DNA of 64,000 nucleotides from Aquatica leii. Lineage: Eukaryota; Arthropoda; Insecta; Coleoptera; Lampyridae. The stretch covers positions 189,519,027 through 189,583,026 of the forward strand of contig CM069432.1 in assembly GCA_035610365.1 (NCBI GenBank), in the 5' to 3' direction. A program made the position numbers and the translations under genes. Below, one piece after another: positions 35,444-46,345 of the stretch; position 1 is the first letter of the stretch, and each line of letters opens with the position of its first letter. Below the pieces are notes generated by a model. It searched no databases. It had not been told where the DNA came from and worked only from the letters and a program-made list of their open reading frames with translations.

Positions 35444-37830
35444 CACTGAAAGAAAACGTGACTTAGAATCAATGTAAATCTACATTGAATCAATGAAAAA
35501 TGTACATATTTTTCATCCGATGAATGGGTACATCAGCACAATGAATCTGTTACATTAGATTAATGTACTAAAACATTGAATCTGAACAAGAATGTGTACA
35601 TCAAGACAATGTATTATTACTTTAATTGAATGTGCATGATTCATCAATTTTGTGTACAAATATTCATAAATCAATGTAAAAGTTCATAAACACAAAGTAC
35701 GATTACATTGACGCAATCTGTGTGAGTCATTAATTTGATGTACAATTACATTGATTTTATGTATGTATTTCATTATTTTGATGTACCAGATTTCATGAAT
35801 CTGATGAATGCACTATATCAATTTAATGTATTAATAAACATTAACAGTAGGTAAAATATGTATATCTTAACTTCATGGACTTGATGCATGTTTTGCGTCT
35901 TTTGAGGCTAAAATAATTAAAGATGTGAATAACTATTTAATTAATTTCTCTTTTTCGTTTTAAATTTGATAACGTAGGGAATAACGTGACACTCACCTAT
36001 TGAACAAACTTTAGTAACTAAAACGTTGACAGCATATTAAACATATTTTGCTTCTGTTCTACTGTACTATGGAATTGCATCAGGAAAAATACACGAACTA
36101 AATGCACTAACACCATCTGACACGCCATATAAAATTAATTTATTGCTGACAGTGAGGTTCACACATACTAAAATTTCTTAGTAAGATGTTTGGTGCTACG
36201 TGTGATAGTGATAAGACTTGATTCTGTGTACAGAGCGCCGAAGTAAACAAAGTCCCCGGAAAATATGTGAGTTAACTTTAAAAATTTGAAGCGGTAAATG
36301 TTTCAACCAATCACAATTAGTGAGTACCGTCCGCTTGAAAAATTAAATTACAATCAAAATTCCTTGATTGCGTTGGGTTTGTTTACATCTTTACCTCCTG
36401 TTTTCTGAAAAATTCGTAGTTATTCAGTTAGTTTTTGTCAAGACTTTTTTAAACGCTGAACCAGGTCGGTGTATTTATAACATTATTTAAGTATAACCTT
36501 TGTAGCATAACCAGATTCATTACTTTAAAATCTATATTTAATTCTAGTCTTAATTCTACGAACAACGGCTGATTTCTGATTTTCACATTACTTACTTTCT
36601 GTATTGTTTCAGCTGTTATTTATCAACATGAAATCTAAATCGAAGAAAACCATTTATTCCGAAAGAAGAAACATTAAAAATGTTGCGAAGTTTTTCGATA
36701 AACTCTCCCTTTAGAGAAGGCAACCAAACTAGCTGCTGTAGCAACGTGCAAATCAACCACATTTAGAAAAAATCTGGAGTGAATCGATAACAAGCAGTAA
36801 TGGAATTTTAAGATCTCTCTCGAAGAAAAAAATAAGTATTCCACAATACTTCGAAAATAATGGAGTAATGACACCAAATGAAATGCGTAAAGTGTTAGTG
36901 AAACAATTTAATTATAGGAAAACATATGTAAACGAACTTCTTAAAAAACATGGGCATACAGTGTTACGTTTGTTATCTTACCACTACGACTTAAATCCGA
37001 TTGAGTTGGCATCGAGTTTAGCAAAACACAAAATCACTATTAATAATATTACACAGAGTGGTCTGGAGATAAAAGCCTTAGTGAGAAATGCATTTTCTGA
37101 GATAACTGCTGATTGTGTTTTTCGATGTAAATAAGTAATTTTTAGAATTGCTTTTAGAAATATGTAGTTATTATATTTTATAATGCCCTACCTAATCTTT
37201 TAGAAAAGTAAGTGTGTAATTACAATTTATTTTAATAATATTAAAGTCATAAAGTGTTTTTCTGAAGTAACCTCAAACTTCTACAAGGTCTGATGATTAT
37301 CTACTCGAGTAGCATATGAACAATTTAAATTTACCACCAAAATACTTTTTAATTTGAGTGTACCTTTAGAATTAAATTGACACCAGCCACGCCTCTCCAA
37401 GAACTTTGTTTATTCAGCTCAACTGTATGCTACATTGAATCAATGTATCTCTTACCTAAAATTAACGTATGCATTGATAGTTTTAATGTAAAAATACATT
37501 GAAATTATAAACTGTACTTGGTTCTATAAAAACTCTACACATTCAACGTACGATTACATTATTCCAATGTATTTCAAATGTTAAATTAATGTACATCATA
37601 CGATAAATTAACGTAATGGTACATTTAAAGGTTCACTGTGCATGATCTCATAACAAATTCTTTTGAAAGATAACAAATACAACTTGATACATTGAATCAA
37701 TGTAAAGTACATAAAAAACTATGTACTTATAATGTAAATTACATAAATTCAATGAAAACGTACATTGTTTTAATGTACTATAGGTCGATGTATACCGTGC
37801 ATTGGCTTTATGTACAATTTTTCTTTCAGC
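35444..37830 (+). mobile_element. DD82E-like deletion derivative with palindrome-rich arms
   Basis: Outer ends are CTGAAAGAAAA at about 35446 and its reverse complement near 37819-37829. Both arms (about 35455-35840 and 37425-37815) are packed with copies of a short motif, ACATTGA/TCAATGT, often as the palindrome CATTGAATCAATG, together with ATGTAC strings. Between the arms lies a shortened transposase remnant. The arrays resemble the subterminal transposase-binding repeats of some DNA transposons. No TSD could be assigned confidently; GAA flanks both ends in one reading. Confidence 0.65.
36628..37134 (+). pseudogene. internally deleted DD82E-like transposase
   Basis: The 5' part starts MKSKSKKTIYSERRNIKNVA and continues, after a frame change, with KATKLAAVATCKSTTFRKN, the helix-turn-helix region. 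It then passes directly into the C-terminal end of the catalytic domain: LLKKHGHTVLRLLSYHYD, LNPIELASSLAKHKIT and AFSEITADCV (36868-37134). The Glu of NPIEL is the last catalytic residue. The first two Asp boxes are missing, so the middle has been deleted. The C-terminal piece is alignable with VLRLPPYDCIFNPIELKW in the element at 16227. It was a non-autonomous passenger at best. Confidence 0.7.
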
Positions 37831-38118
37831 GAAGCTTGCTTCTTTTCTTATTTGGTAGAAATTTAGTTTTGGTTGTGCCACATGCCAATAAAAAAAACAG
37901 TCAACAAGATTCAAATAATGAAGTTAGAAAAACATTCAAGAAAGGTTAAAATACATAGAACCATAAAAAATTCAAAAATACTCTAAAGTAAGAAAAAATA
38001 CAATTAGTTACAAAAATATTGACGGAAAATACGATGTTTTCTGTAGATTCTCTGATCATATATAAATATTTATATGAAAGAACTAAATAAAAATTTATTT
38101 TGTATTTGATAATTGTTG
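37831..38118. other. spacer
   Basis: Short AT-rich spacer between two DNA transposons. Nothing recognised. Confidence 0.4.
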
Positions 38119-38122
38119 TATA

Positions 38123-39770
38123 TGTTGTACGCAATTGACGAATTCGGACAATGACCGAAATTTATACACACAACGCGTTTTGGACTTTATAACATGCTCA
38201 GATCGCATTGTGGGTAAATTTATTCACAATGTTTCGGTCACTGAGCGAAGCGTACCACTCACAACGCGTTTTGTGCAAGTTAACAAAATCCACTACTCGA
38301 TTTAACGACGAAGGTCGTGCGTATACGAATTAGATAAACATTAGTAAACTGATATAATTTTAGGTCGACCTCATCGAAATGCAAACAGAGCCGGATGGTC
38401 CCTACAAATTTATATTAAATTATCAAGATCACTTAACAAAATTCTTATTTTTGCGACCGCTTAAAACAAAAACCAGAAGTCGCCTACAATTTAATCAACA
38501 TCTTCTGTTTGGTAGGTTTGCCATTTATACTACAGAGCGATAATTGTCGCGAGTTTGCCAACTCAGCTATTACGGAACTTGCGACTCTTTGGCCGGGTCT
38601 TAAAATTGTTCACGGTCGACCAAGGCATTCACAGAGCCAAGGATCTGTTGAGAGAGCTAACCAGGACGTCCGTGACATGTTAGTTACTTGGGTTGAAGAA
38701 AATAATGACATGAAGTGGTCGGAGGGGTTAAGATTTATACAATCAAGAAAAAATAGATGATTTCATAGAGGAAACGGAAGAAGCCCCTATGAAGCTATGT
38801 TTGGTACTAGGCAGATAAACGGTTTAGGAGACGCAGATTTACCAGATAATATTGTAAATAACTTACCAACCGAAGAAGACTTCGAAGAAGTCATGAAAGG
38901 TAAAGAAAATCAAGATAATCAAGACGGTAACGTAGAGGGTGGAGTAAACTTAGAAGAATCGTCGCAAAGTACAGAAAATGTAAATGATCAAGATGGTAAT
39001 GAAAGTGAACTTTTAGTAAACAACAACGGTAATATGACGGCCAATTACAATTTATAACCTGAAATGCTCGAAAGAAATAAAAGAATTCTAAATGAGCGAG
39101 AAGTATCACATAAAAAAATTAAAATTCAAGCCGTTAAGATGTTACAAGAGTCGTATCAACGTTTTTCTCCATTGCCAGAAGGCACTAATATTTTGGTAAA
39201 AATTCCAGATGTTGACAGAGGCTGCCTTACTCCAAGAAATGTATTGGCCGTTGTTACCGATGTTAATAATGACGGGTTATACACGCTGAACACCGAAAAT
39301 GGGCCACTACAGCGATTATTTTCAAGAAATAAGAATAAGAAGATTTCTCTGCGGACTGCAGCAAATATGTCAACAAAGAGCTCAGGACAAGGTTTTCTGA
39401 GGTGCAACTGCAAGAGATTTTGTACTGACAATAAGTGTTCCTGTAAACAGCGAAATGTTAAATGCAATTCTAAATGCCATGGCTCATTAACCTGTAAAAA
39501 TAAATGAGTCATAATTATAATAGCAGTTCAAATAAGACGATTTTATTTTTATTTGTTCTTGCAATACAAAATATAATGCGAGTTTCGCTAAATCGGGTAG
39601 TGGATTTTGTTAATTTACCCAAAACGCGTTGTGAGTAGAACACTTCGCTCAGTGGACGAAACTATGCTAATAAATATACCCACAATGCAATCTGAGCATG
39701 TTACAAAGTCCACAACGCGTTCTGGGTATAAATTTCGGTCATTGTCCGAATTCGTCAATTGCGTACAACA
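38123..39770 (+). mobile_element. Ginger-like DNA transposon, shortened copy
   Basis: Terminal inverted repeats of about 185 bp (38123-38307 and 39586-39770) start TGTTGTACGCAATTGACGAA and end in ...ACAACA. TATA flanks both sides (38119-38122 and 39771-39774), consistent with a 4-bp target duplication. Each arm contains the motif ACAACGCGTTTTG, or a close relative, twice. One integrase-type coding region lies between the arms. TGT...ACA ends, a 4-bp TSD and an integrase together fit Ginger-type elements, DNA transposons whose integrase is related to that of Gypsy. Confidence 0.8.
38364..39507 (+). pseudogene. Ginger-like integrase with C-terminal Cys-rich domain
   Basis: The integrase core begins at VDLIEMQTEPDGPYKFIL (first Asp) and continues with LQSDNCREFANS (second Asp) and SQSQGSVERANQDVRDM (Glu). 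It then reaches GRSPYEAMFGTRQ and an acidic linker (EENQ/DNQDGN-rich). A C-terminal piece from 39064 has FLRCNCKRFCTDNKCSCK and NVKCNSKCHG, a CXC-type Cys-rich module found in KRBA2-like transposon integrases. The zinc-binding N-terminus expected ahead of the core is absent. There is a frame change near 38465, another break near 38757 and a stop at about 39055, so the copy is inactive. Confidence 0.75.
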
Positions 39771-39774
39771 TATA

Positions 39775-40489
39775 CATTGATTTATCAGTTACGCTACCGT
39801 CTTGTAATGTTTGTGCTATTTTTGCGTTTTTAACTTTTTTACTATATTTATTTTAAAAGGTTTTTCTGAATACTAAAAACTTTGTGTTACAATATTTATT
39901 TATGTCTTCTAAACTTTAGAATCTCAACTATTTATTTTTGATTTAGATTTTGAAAAGACTTTACAAAAGAAATAATCAATGGAAAAACTTGGTGAATTGA
40001 GGTTTGCTGACGAGGTGAATCTAAAGGACGTACATCTCTTATAAAACACATCAATAATGATACAAAGCTAATACAACGGTAACTAAATTTTTGATAAACA
40101 AAATATATGAAAAACTTAATTGATGTAATTGATAAAAGCAGAAACATAGATAAAATAAAAAATCAAGAAGTAGAAATAAAAAAACTTGGACAGCATAAAA
40201 AAGATCAATTACAAAATGTTGGGTATACCAATGGTGTTGTTAATTCGCTACAAAAACAGTAGAAACGATTATACATTTAGGGTATTTGTCTGTAGCAGAA
40301 AAACAGTGCGTGATTAATATGTACAAATTTTCAAAAACCAGGTAAGACGTATTTATAGTATAAATGGAATTTTCTACGCTTTAGTAGGTAGGTAAACATT
40401 GAAAGCCGTCTATGTGGTTTGCTAATAAGAAACATCTTTCATTGACTCAAATTAATGCTTAATAGAGAATGCAGTATAAAAAGTTAATT
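39775..40489. other. no recognisable gene
   Basis: AT-rich DNA. A string of Lys/Glu-rich short frames near 40000-40260 suggests old coding debris, but I cannot name it. Confidence 0.4.
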
Positions 40490-41930
40490 TTGTATGTTTT
40501 AGGATCTAAAATTGGTTCATCTTTATGTTCGTAGTCAAACTGTTTATTTTTTTGTCGACGCCGTAAAGGGGTGGTTGTTTTAAAATTGGGTTCCACATCT
40601 AATTGTTTTTGCAGTAATAAAGCCATTAACTTTCTCATCTGTACGGAATTCGAGTAAAAATTATTTTAATTATTGTAAAGCTTCCAGAGCATAGTTTCTG
40701 ATTGTAAAATTTAACTAACAAAATTGACTTGCACTAAAACTTTATACCAGATGTGAACTGAACATATAAACGTAAATGTTAATATTTTATTCCCTAAACA
40801 CCTAGCTTGATATTTTGATTTGAATTTGCTATGTCGTATAATGCGTCATATATTTCTGGTAAATTTTAAAACAGTGGCTTTATTGCATTAATTCTGCTTG
40901 ATCATCTCGTGTCGGATAATGGTTTTAAAGTAAAATTAATTAGACGATATTCCAACGTTTAGTAAACGCAGAAAAAGATTTGTATAATTCTTGAACTAAA
41001 CTGAAAAACCTACTATTTCGTGATTAACTTTTGCAGAATTTTTAACTATTAAATTTAATGTGTGAGTCGCACAATGCATATAAAACGCTCGTGGATTCAG
41101 ATCTAAAAGAATTTTCTGCAATCGCAATTTTTACCACGCATATTGAAACTGTTATCATAGTCCTGTTCCCTCACATTATTTATATCAAAATCCATTTTTT
41201 AACGCTTTTATTATACAAGAACTCAAACCAATGCTGGTTGGATCAAAAATAGGGCAAAAAGCTAAAAAATGTTCTAATTCTTTAGAACAGATGTTAAAGT
41301 GGACAAAACGCATACTCATACTTATTTGCTCTAGGTACATATATGTGCAATATCCGGTGTAAAGTCCAATATTATTAAAAAAAACTTATTCTGTCTGCAT
41401 AAATTTAAAATTGAAGTTTGGATTTCCTTTCCTAAAACAAATACGATTTTATTTTGGATTTTGTCACCAAGATACGTGAGCATTTTTTAGGTTGTGAAGT
41501 CGCACGTTGAACATGATTACTCATTATAGGATCAAATTTACTTACCATCCCAATACATTTTAAAAATGTTTCGTTATTATTTTGAAATAACATGCTGTCT
41601 TGGCTAAATCTTAGCTAAATTTTGCAGAGCTAAAAATTAAATAACATATACTATTACTTTAATTATATTATACCATCGTAGTTTTTTGATTGCAAAAAGT
41701 TTTTGATCAATTGTAGTTTTATTTTTTAATGCTTGACATAGTTCTGTTCATTTTTGATAGTTACTAAAGTGAGATGAACTTTTTCCATGCCTACTTAGAT
41801 TCATTGCTAACTAATCATTGCAACCCCGAAAATAATTATTCTCTTGCACATCGAAAAGTTTGCAACAAAAACAAAAAACTATGTTTTTAGATATCAAATA
41901 AAGTAAACAATTTCTATGATAAATTTCTCC
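40490..41930 (-). pseudogene. hAT transposase relic (ZMYM1/DUF4371-like)
   Basis: The minus strand carries fragments in the order of a hAT transposase of the DUF4371/ZMYM1-like type. An N-terminal VFCFCCKLF zinc-finger remnant lies near 41860, followed by RHGKSSSHFSNYQ (about 41780) and TYLGDKIQNKIVFVLGKEIQ (about 41420-41480). FFLIILDFTPDIAH carries the first catalytic Asp. DINNVREQDYDNSFNMRGKN is at about 41140-41200, and LKPLSDTR with INAIKPLF at about 40870-40930. A basic tail region is near 40550. Stops and frame changes are frequent throughout. Terminal repeats and 8-bp target duplications were not located. An old, dead DNA transposon. Confidence 0.7.
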
Positions 41931-41956
41931 GTTTTTTAAACGTCTTCATAATAATT

Positions 41957-42022
41957 TGACCAATCGAATTACATATTATAGTATAGTATTGACCCATCGA
42001 ATTACATATTATAGTATAGTAT
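41957..42022 (+). repeat. 33-bp tandem duplication, two copies
   Basis: The unit starting TGACCAATCGAATTACATAT (41957-41989) is repeated at 41990-42022 with one mismatch (A to C). Such near-identity implies a recent duplication. Confidence 0.9.
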
Positions 42023-42959
42023 GTAACCGTCGTTTAAAATAAATAATTAGTTTGATTATTTTCGTGAAGGACCCGGTATTTGAATTGACGTTATCCATTT
42101 CATGTATTTTGGATTTGTTTTGTTGATTTTAGATTGAGTTTAATAAGTTGTTTTACGTTTTTAAATTCGAAGTTGTAATTCAAAGTTGTAGATAAAATTT
42201 TGTATTTTGTTACGCCGTGAATCATCTGTATTCTGTGATTTTGTTTATTTGACAATTTCTTTGTTTGATAAAATTTCAGTGGTAATTTATGTTTCCCTTC
42301 TGAGATATCATTGTAATTAAATATATTTTAGCCGTTTGTTTATTTCAAGTTGGTTTAAAAGTTCTTTGTTTTAAGTGCATTCTCAGTACAGTCGTACTTT
42401 ATATTTTGGGTTCATCGTTTAGATTACTTGGAAAATTAAGGCATTATCTTAATTTATTAGGCAGTTTAAATGTTATAACCGTCTTGAAATATAATATTTT
42501 GTCAATTTGACTTTTTTACGCGGGAATAAATACCGTAGCTCAATTCTATGTTTGTGACATTATTTGATCTGTTTGAATTCTCGTTGCACTTCTTAATGAG
42601 ATTGTTTTCTTTCATGGAGTTTCGAACACAGCCATTGGGGAAATGGTAATCGAATAAGGTTATATATATATACGTAAGTGTTGAGTTATGTGGCATACCA
42701 CCTTACCTATTGCATAAAAGACACCCGGGTGTATAAATTCTTTAATAATATATGTCATTGTGGCATATCGACGTGTATGATGCAATTGGCACCCATTTGT
42801 ATATAAATACATCTTTAAAATAGTAAATGACACCCAACATTGTTTTCATATAAACTAAATAGTAAAGATGCCACTTAGTAAATATTTCGTTTTTAATTAA
42901 ACTGTATACATATATGATATTTAACTTCAATTATGCTGCTTATATAGAATGGGCTTTTG
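42023..42959. other. no recognisable gene
   Basis: AT-rich DNA with a short TA microsatellite at about 42661-42672. Nothing else recognised. Confidence 0.5.
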
Positions 42960-44510
42960 AAAAAGAAACACCTTGACAACTTGACATTAACATATCAACC
43001 CCCTGAATCCAGAAACCTCTAACTTAAGAATTTAAATAAGGGAAGGGGGTTGAACGAGCCCTCATTTATAGCCTCTTGCAATTTTCTATAAGGACAGCAT
43101 GGCCGAAAGTGGTTTTATTTAATTTTTTGTATCCCCATAAAAGACAACTCTCTAGATTAAGTAAAGTGGGGGAGACTAGTATCTTAAAAACGATATGACA
43201 GGTCGATTCTTGATTTTTAGAGATGTTAAACTTGACATTGACACATCAATCCCCTAGCTCCAACAACCCTTAACCCAAAAATTTAAATAAGAAAAAGAAG
43301 TTGAATGACCCCACATTTAAAGCGTTTTTAAATTCTCTATGCGACAGCATGGCCAAAAATAGTTTTATCCAATTCTTTCTCGTCTTTATTAAAAACAACC
43401 CTTTAGATTAACTAAGGTGGGGAGACTAGGTTCTTAAAATAACGATCGGGCAGATCGATTCTTGATTTTTAGAAAACAATTTTAAATTTCAAACTTGACA
43501 TTGATACATCAACCCCATAGCTCTAGCAACCCCTAACTCAAGAATTTAAATAGGGAAAGCAGGTCGAATGACCCCTCATTTAAAGCGTCTTTTAATTTTC
43601 TATGCAGCAGCATGGCTAAAAGTAGTTTTTTTAATTTTTTTTTGTCTCCATTAAAAACAACTTTCTAGATTAACTAAGCTGGGGAGACTAGGTTAAAAAA
43701 AAACGCTCAGGCAGGTCGATTCTTGATTTTTAGGAGACAACTTTAAATTTCAAACTTGACATTGACACATCAACCCTCTAGTTCTAGCAATCCCTAACTC
43801 AAGAGTTTAAATAGGGAAAGTGCGTTAAACGACCCCACATTTAAAGGGTCTTTTAATTCTCTATGCGACAGCGTGGCCAAAAGTAGTTTTATTAAATTTT
43901 TTTGTCCCCATGAAAAACAACCCTCTAGATTAAGTAAGATGGGGGTGTTGTTTAGAAAAAATCCTAAAACACGCCACTTTAACTTTTTGAACGGCACATT
44001 TGGGTGTCAAATTTGACTTAGGTCAACCTCCTAGCCCCAACAACTCCCAACAAAAACAAAAATTATAGTAAGGTGGTCAAGTAACCCTCATTTTAATGGT
44101 CTCTTGATTCTCTACGTGTGTGCAAAATTGTTTTTAGGTTTATAAAGATTTCAAAAGTGTTAAACATCAAAATTCAACGTCAGAAGAAATTTTTATTAGT
44201 TCAACAAATGCTCAAATTGTGCGCCACCAACTTCCATACAATAACACAAATTCTGCTCTAAACGTTTCCTTACATTTAGAAGGATCTGTGGCATAATTTG
44301 GCGGCATTCTTCAATATTGCGTCGACGCAATTCTTCCAGAGACCCTGGTTTCGTTGCGTAAATTTTACTTTTTTTTACTGTCGCATAAAAACTTGAAGAA
44401 CGCTTCAAATTAGAGGTCGTTCGACCCATTTTCCATATTTAACTTCTTGAGTTAGAGGTTGTTGGAGCTAGAGGGTTTATCTGTCAATGTCAAGTTAGAC
44501 ATCAAATAAA
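42960..44510 (-). mobile_element. mariner-derived non-autonomous element with tandemly amplified end
   Basis: Four units of about 250-263 bp start with CTTGACATT at 42980, 43231, 43494 and 43755. A partial, degraded fifth unit starts near 44011. Each unit contains the landmarks ACATCAACCC, a TAACTCAAGAATTTAAATA-like string, CAGCATGGC, and CTCTAGATTAA followed by GGGGAGACTAG or a variant. At the right end (about 44360-44500) the first 110 or so bases of the unit recur in inverted orientation. The unit start is therefore a terminal inverted repeat. A transposase C-terminus (44196-44429) lies between array and inverted end. Orientation is taken from the transposase. Confidence 0.75.
44196..44429 (-). 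pseudogene. mariner-type transposase C-terminal fragment
   Basis: The 77-codon frame ends LCYCMEVGGAQFEHLLN, the usual C-terminus of DUF4817/DD41D-type mariner transposases (compare CIVAEGNHFQQLL in the element at 22387). It is preceded by ATKPGSLEELRRRNIEEC and IMPQILLNVRKRLEQN. The first 25 or so codons are terminal-repeat sequence, so the helix-turn-helix and catalytic domains have been deleted. This is a non-autonomous derivative. Confidence 0.7.
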
Positions 44511-45180
44511 AAAATGAAAAATTCAAATCATGAATTTAATTAATTACGAAATTTAGTAGTAAAGTTTTGATCTGTTAATGAATAATCCTGTGTTTTGCAT
44601 TTCTTAAAATTGTAATTTTCGGTTAATACATTTTAGAATGGCAGTTTATGGTGTATTGATTTTTATACTCATCAATGGGTATCTTGCTAAGTACTTTATT
44701 AAAATAATTATAATTTTAAAACTGTAGGTTTAATATAAATCTTCATCAATTTTTTGTTATAAGAAACGTTAGATGGAATGTTCGTTTTGTTTTCTAATGT
44801 TTTGTAAGTACAAAATTACCAGTAAGGATCAAAGTAAATACTGAAAAAAGTAAAGATAAAAGTCAGAAAGATTAAAAATACAAATCTAAAAATACATTTT
44901 TTTAATATTAAATTTGTGTTTACATTTATCAATAATGTAGCCAATTTTCTTTGTGGACAATGTTTACGTCTAGCAACTTTAAAGAAGTAACTACTTTTTA
45001 GGATGCGGCTATTAATTTCTAAATTTCTACAACTTGTTTTCTATTTTGGTATTTAATAACAAATCTTTGTTCATTTACATTAATAATCTATAAAATGCTC
45101 AAGATGTGTCGAATATAACTGTAAATAATATACATTTGGTTAGGTTTTCTAATATAGTAGTATCATTTTATAATAAAAAC
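44511..45180. other. no recognisable gene
   Basis: AT-rich spacer without a recognised feature. Confidence 0.45.
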
Positions 45181-46345
45181 TAGCTGTACCCTGCCACGCT
45201 TCGCAGTGGCACATATTGTGATTGAATGGTTGATATTCGTATTAATTAATAATTGCTAGTTTTAATGTAATTATATTTATATACATTAAAAGTGAGGTTA
45301 ATCCAAAATAAATAATATAATTACGTCCACGTGTTAGATGTAATAAAAAAGATATAACCACTCACTTCTGTTAGAAATCCACTTGAATTATAATAAGTCC
45401 TTTTATTTTGCCTGTCAGTTAATAATATTGAAACGTTCGAGAAATTACTTGCAAATGCAAGAGCCTTCTAGAAGCTGTTATCTATTTTTCTAGAAGTTAT
45501 AGCGAAAAGTAGGGAACGCTCGAGAAGGATTTCCGTATGTCTTTATATAGCGACAAGACAAATCGTAGGTCAGTTATTGCTGGAATGCGGATACAGCAGT
45601 GTTAAGAAGATTATTAAAGTGGAAATAAATAAATCGTTAGCACGCGTCTGTGTTTACATAAATAAACCGAGAATAATCGTGTACATGATTTCTAGTATAA
45701 ACAAGAGGCTATCCGAGGACGTTATCTTATCTTCTTGTAAGTGATATAAATTATAGAGTAAGTGTTTTCATTAAATATTATTAGATTTAATTAGTTCGGT
45801 TAAATTAAAAAGTGTATATATTTCTAGAATAAGTAAACATAATTTTTAATCGTTTAAATAAATTAGTTTTTAATTAATAAAAACGCAACAATATTTTTAC
45901 TGTCCATCTTTGATATAAAATATAACCTCTACTTACGATTTGGTGAAAGGCGCAGTTCGATCACAACACTATCTCACCAAAAATTCTTGATTTAAGTGAA
46001 TATTTAATTCAGATTGTATAATAATCAGAATCAGATGCAAATTTTTTTGTAAATAAACAATGTAATTGGGAACGAAATTGTTTCTCATGTGACTGCGTCA
46101 TTATTATTTCGGTTGTCAGCGAGTGTTTTCCTCGCTTATTATAGATGGCGCGGTCACTGGTAAACAGCTGATCGTTAAAAAAAATTATTTTCTCGCGGTC
46201 GCAGATATGTGACTGATGCAAAAAATAGATAAAAACAATCCTTGATGCGGATTTTATATCATGTTAAAATTTCAACTCAATCGGTGCAGAACTTTTTGAG
46301 TTTTTGAAGCGTACACAAACCAACATAACATTTTTATATATATAG
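45181..46345 (+). repeat. interspersed repeat of unknown class
   Basis: Starts with CTAGCTGTACCCTGCCACGC at 45181 and ends near 46345, where an AACATAACATTTTTATATAT-like tail follows a CAATCGGTGCAGAACTTTTT block. Repeats with this type of start and end are widespread in insects. I cannot place this one in a class with confidence. It is interrupted by a solo LTR at 45429-45890. The part after the LTR (45895-46250) has no coding similarity. Confidence 0.5.
45429..45890 (+). mobile_element. solo LTR, same family as 10704-11107
   Basis: About 462 bp starting TGAAACGTTCGAGAAATTAC and ending ...CGCAACA, with ATAT directly outside both ends (45425-45428 and 45891-45894) as a 4-bp target duplication. 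It shares with the LTR at 10704-11107 the first 18 or so bases, an AGGTCAGTTATT string, GTGTTAAGAAGATTATT and a downstream GTAAACAAG-type region. The two are clearly diverged. No internal sequence is attached. It is a fossil LTR that landed in an older repeat. Confidence 0.75.

Noticed and set aside
35455-35840. CRISPR-like array of short palindromic repeats
   Set aside because: The repeats are irregularly spaced, vary in length, and occur in both arms of a eukaryotic DNA transposon. There are no uniform spacers and no cas genes.
39156-39512. Minus-strand ORF of 118 codons
   Set aside because: Antisense to the Cys-rich end of the Ginger-like integrase, which explains the sequence better.
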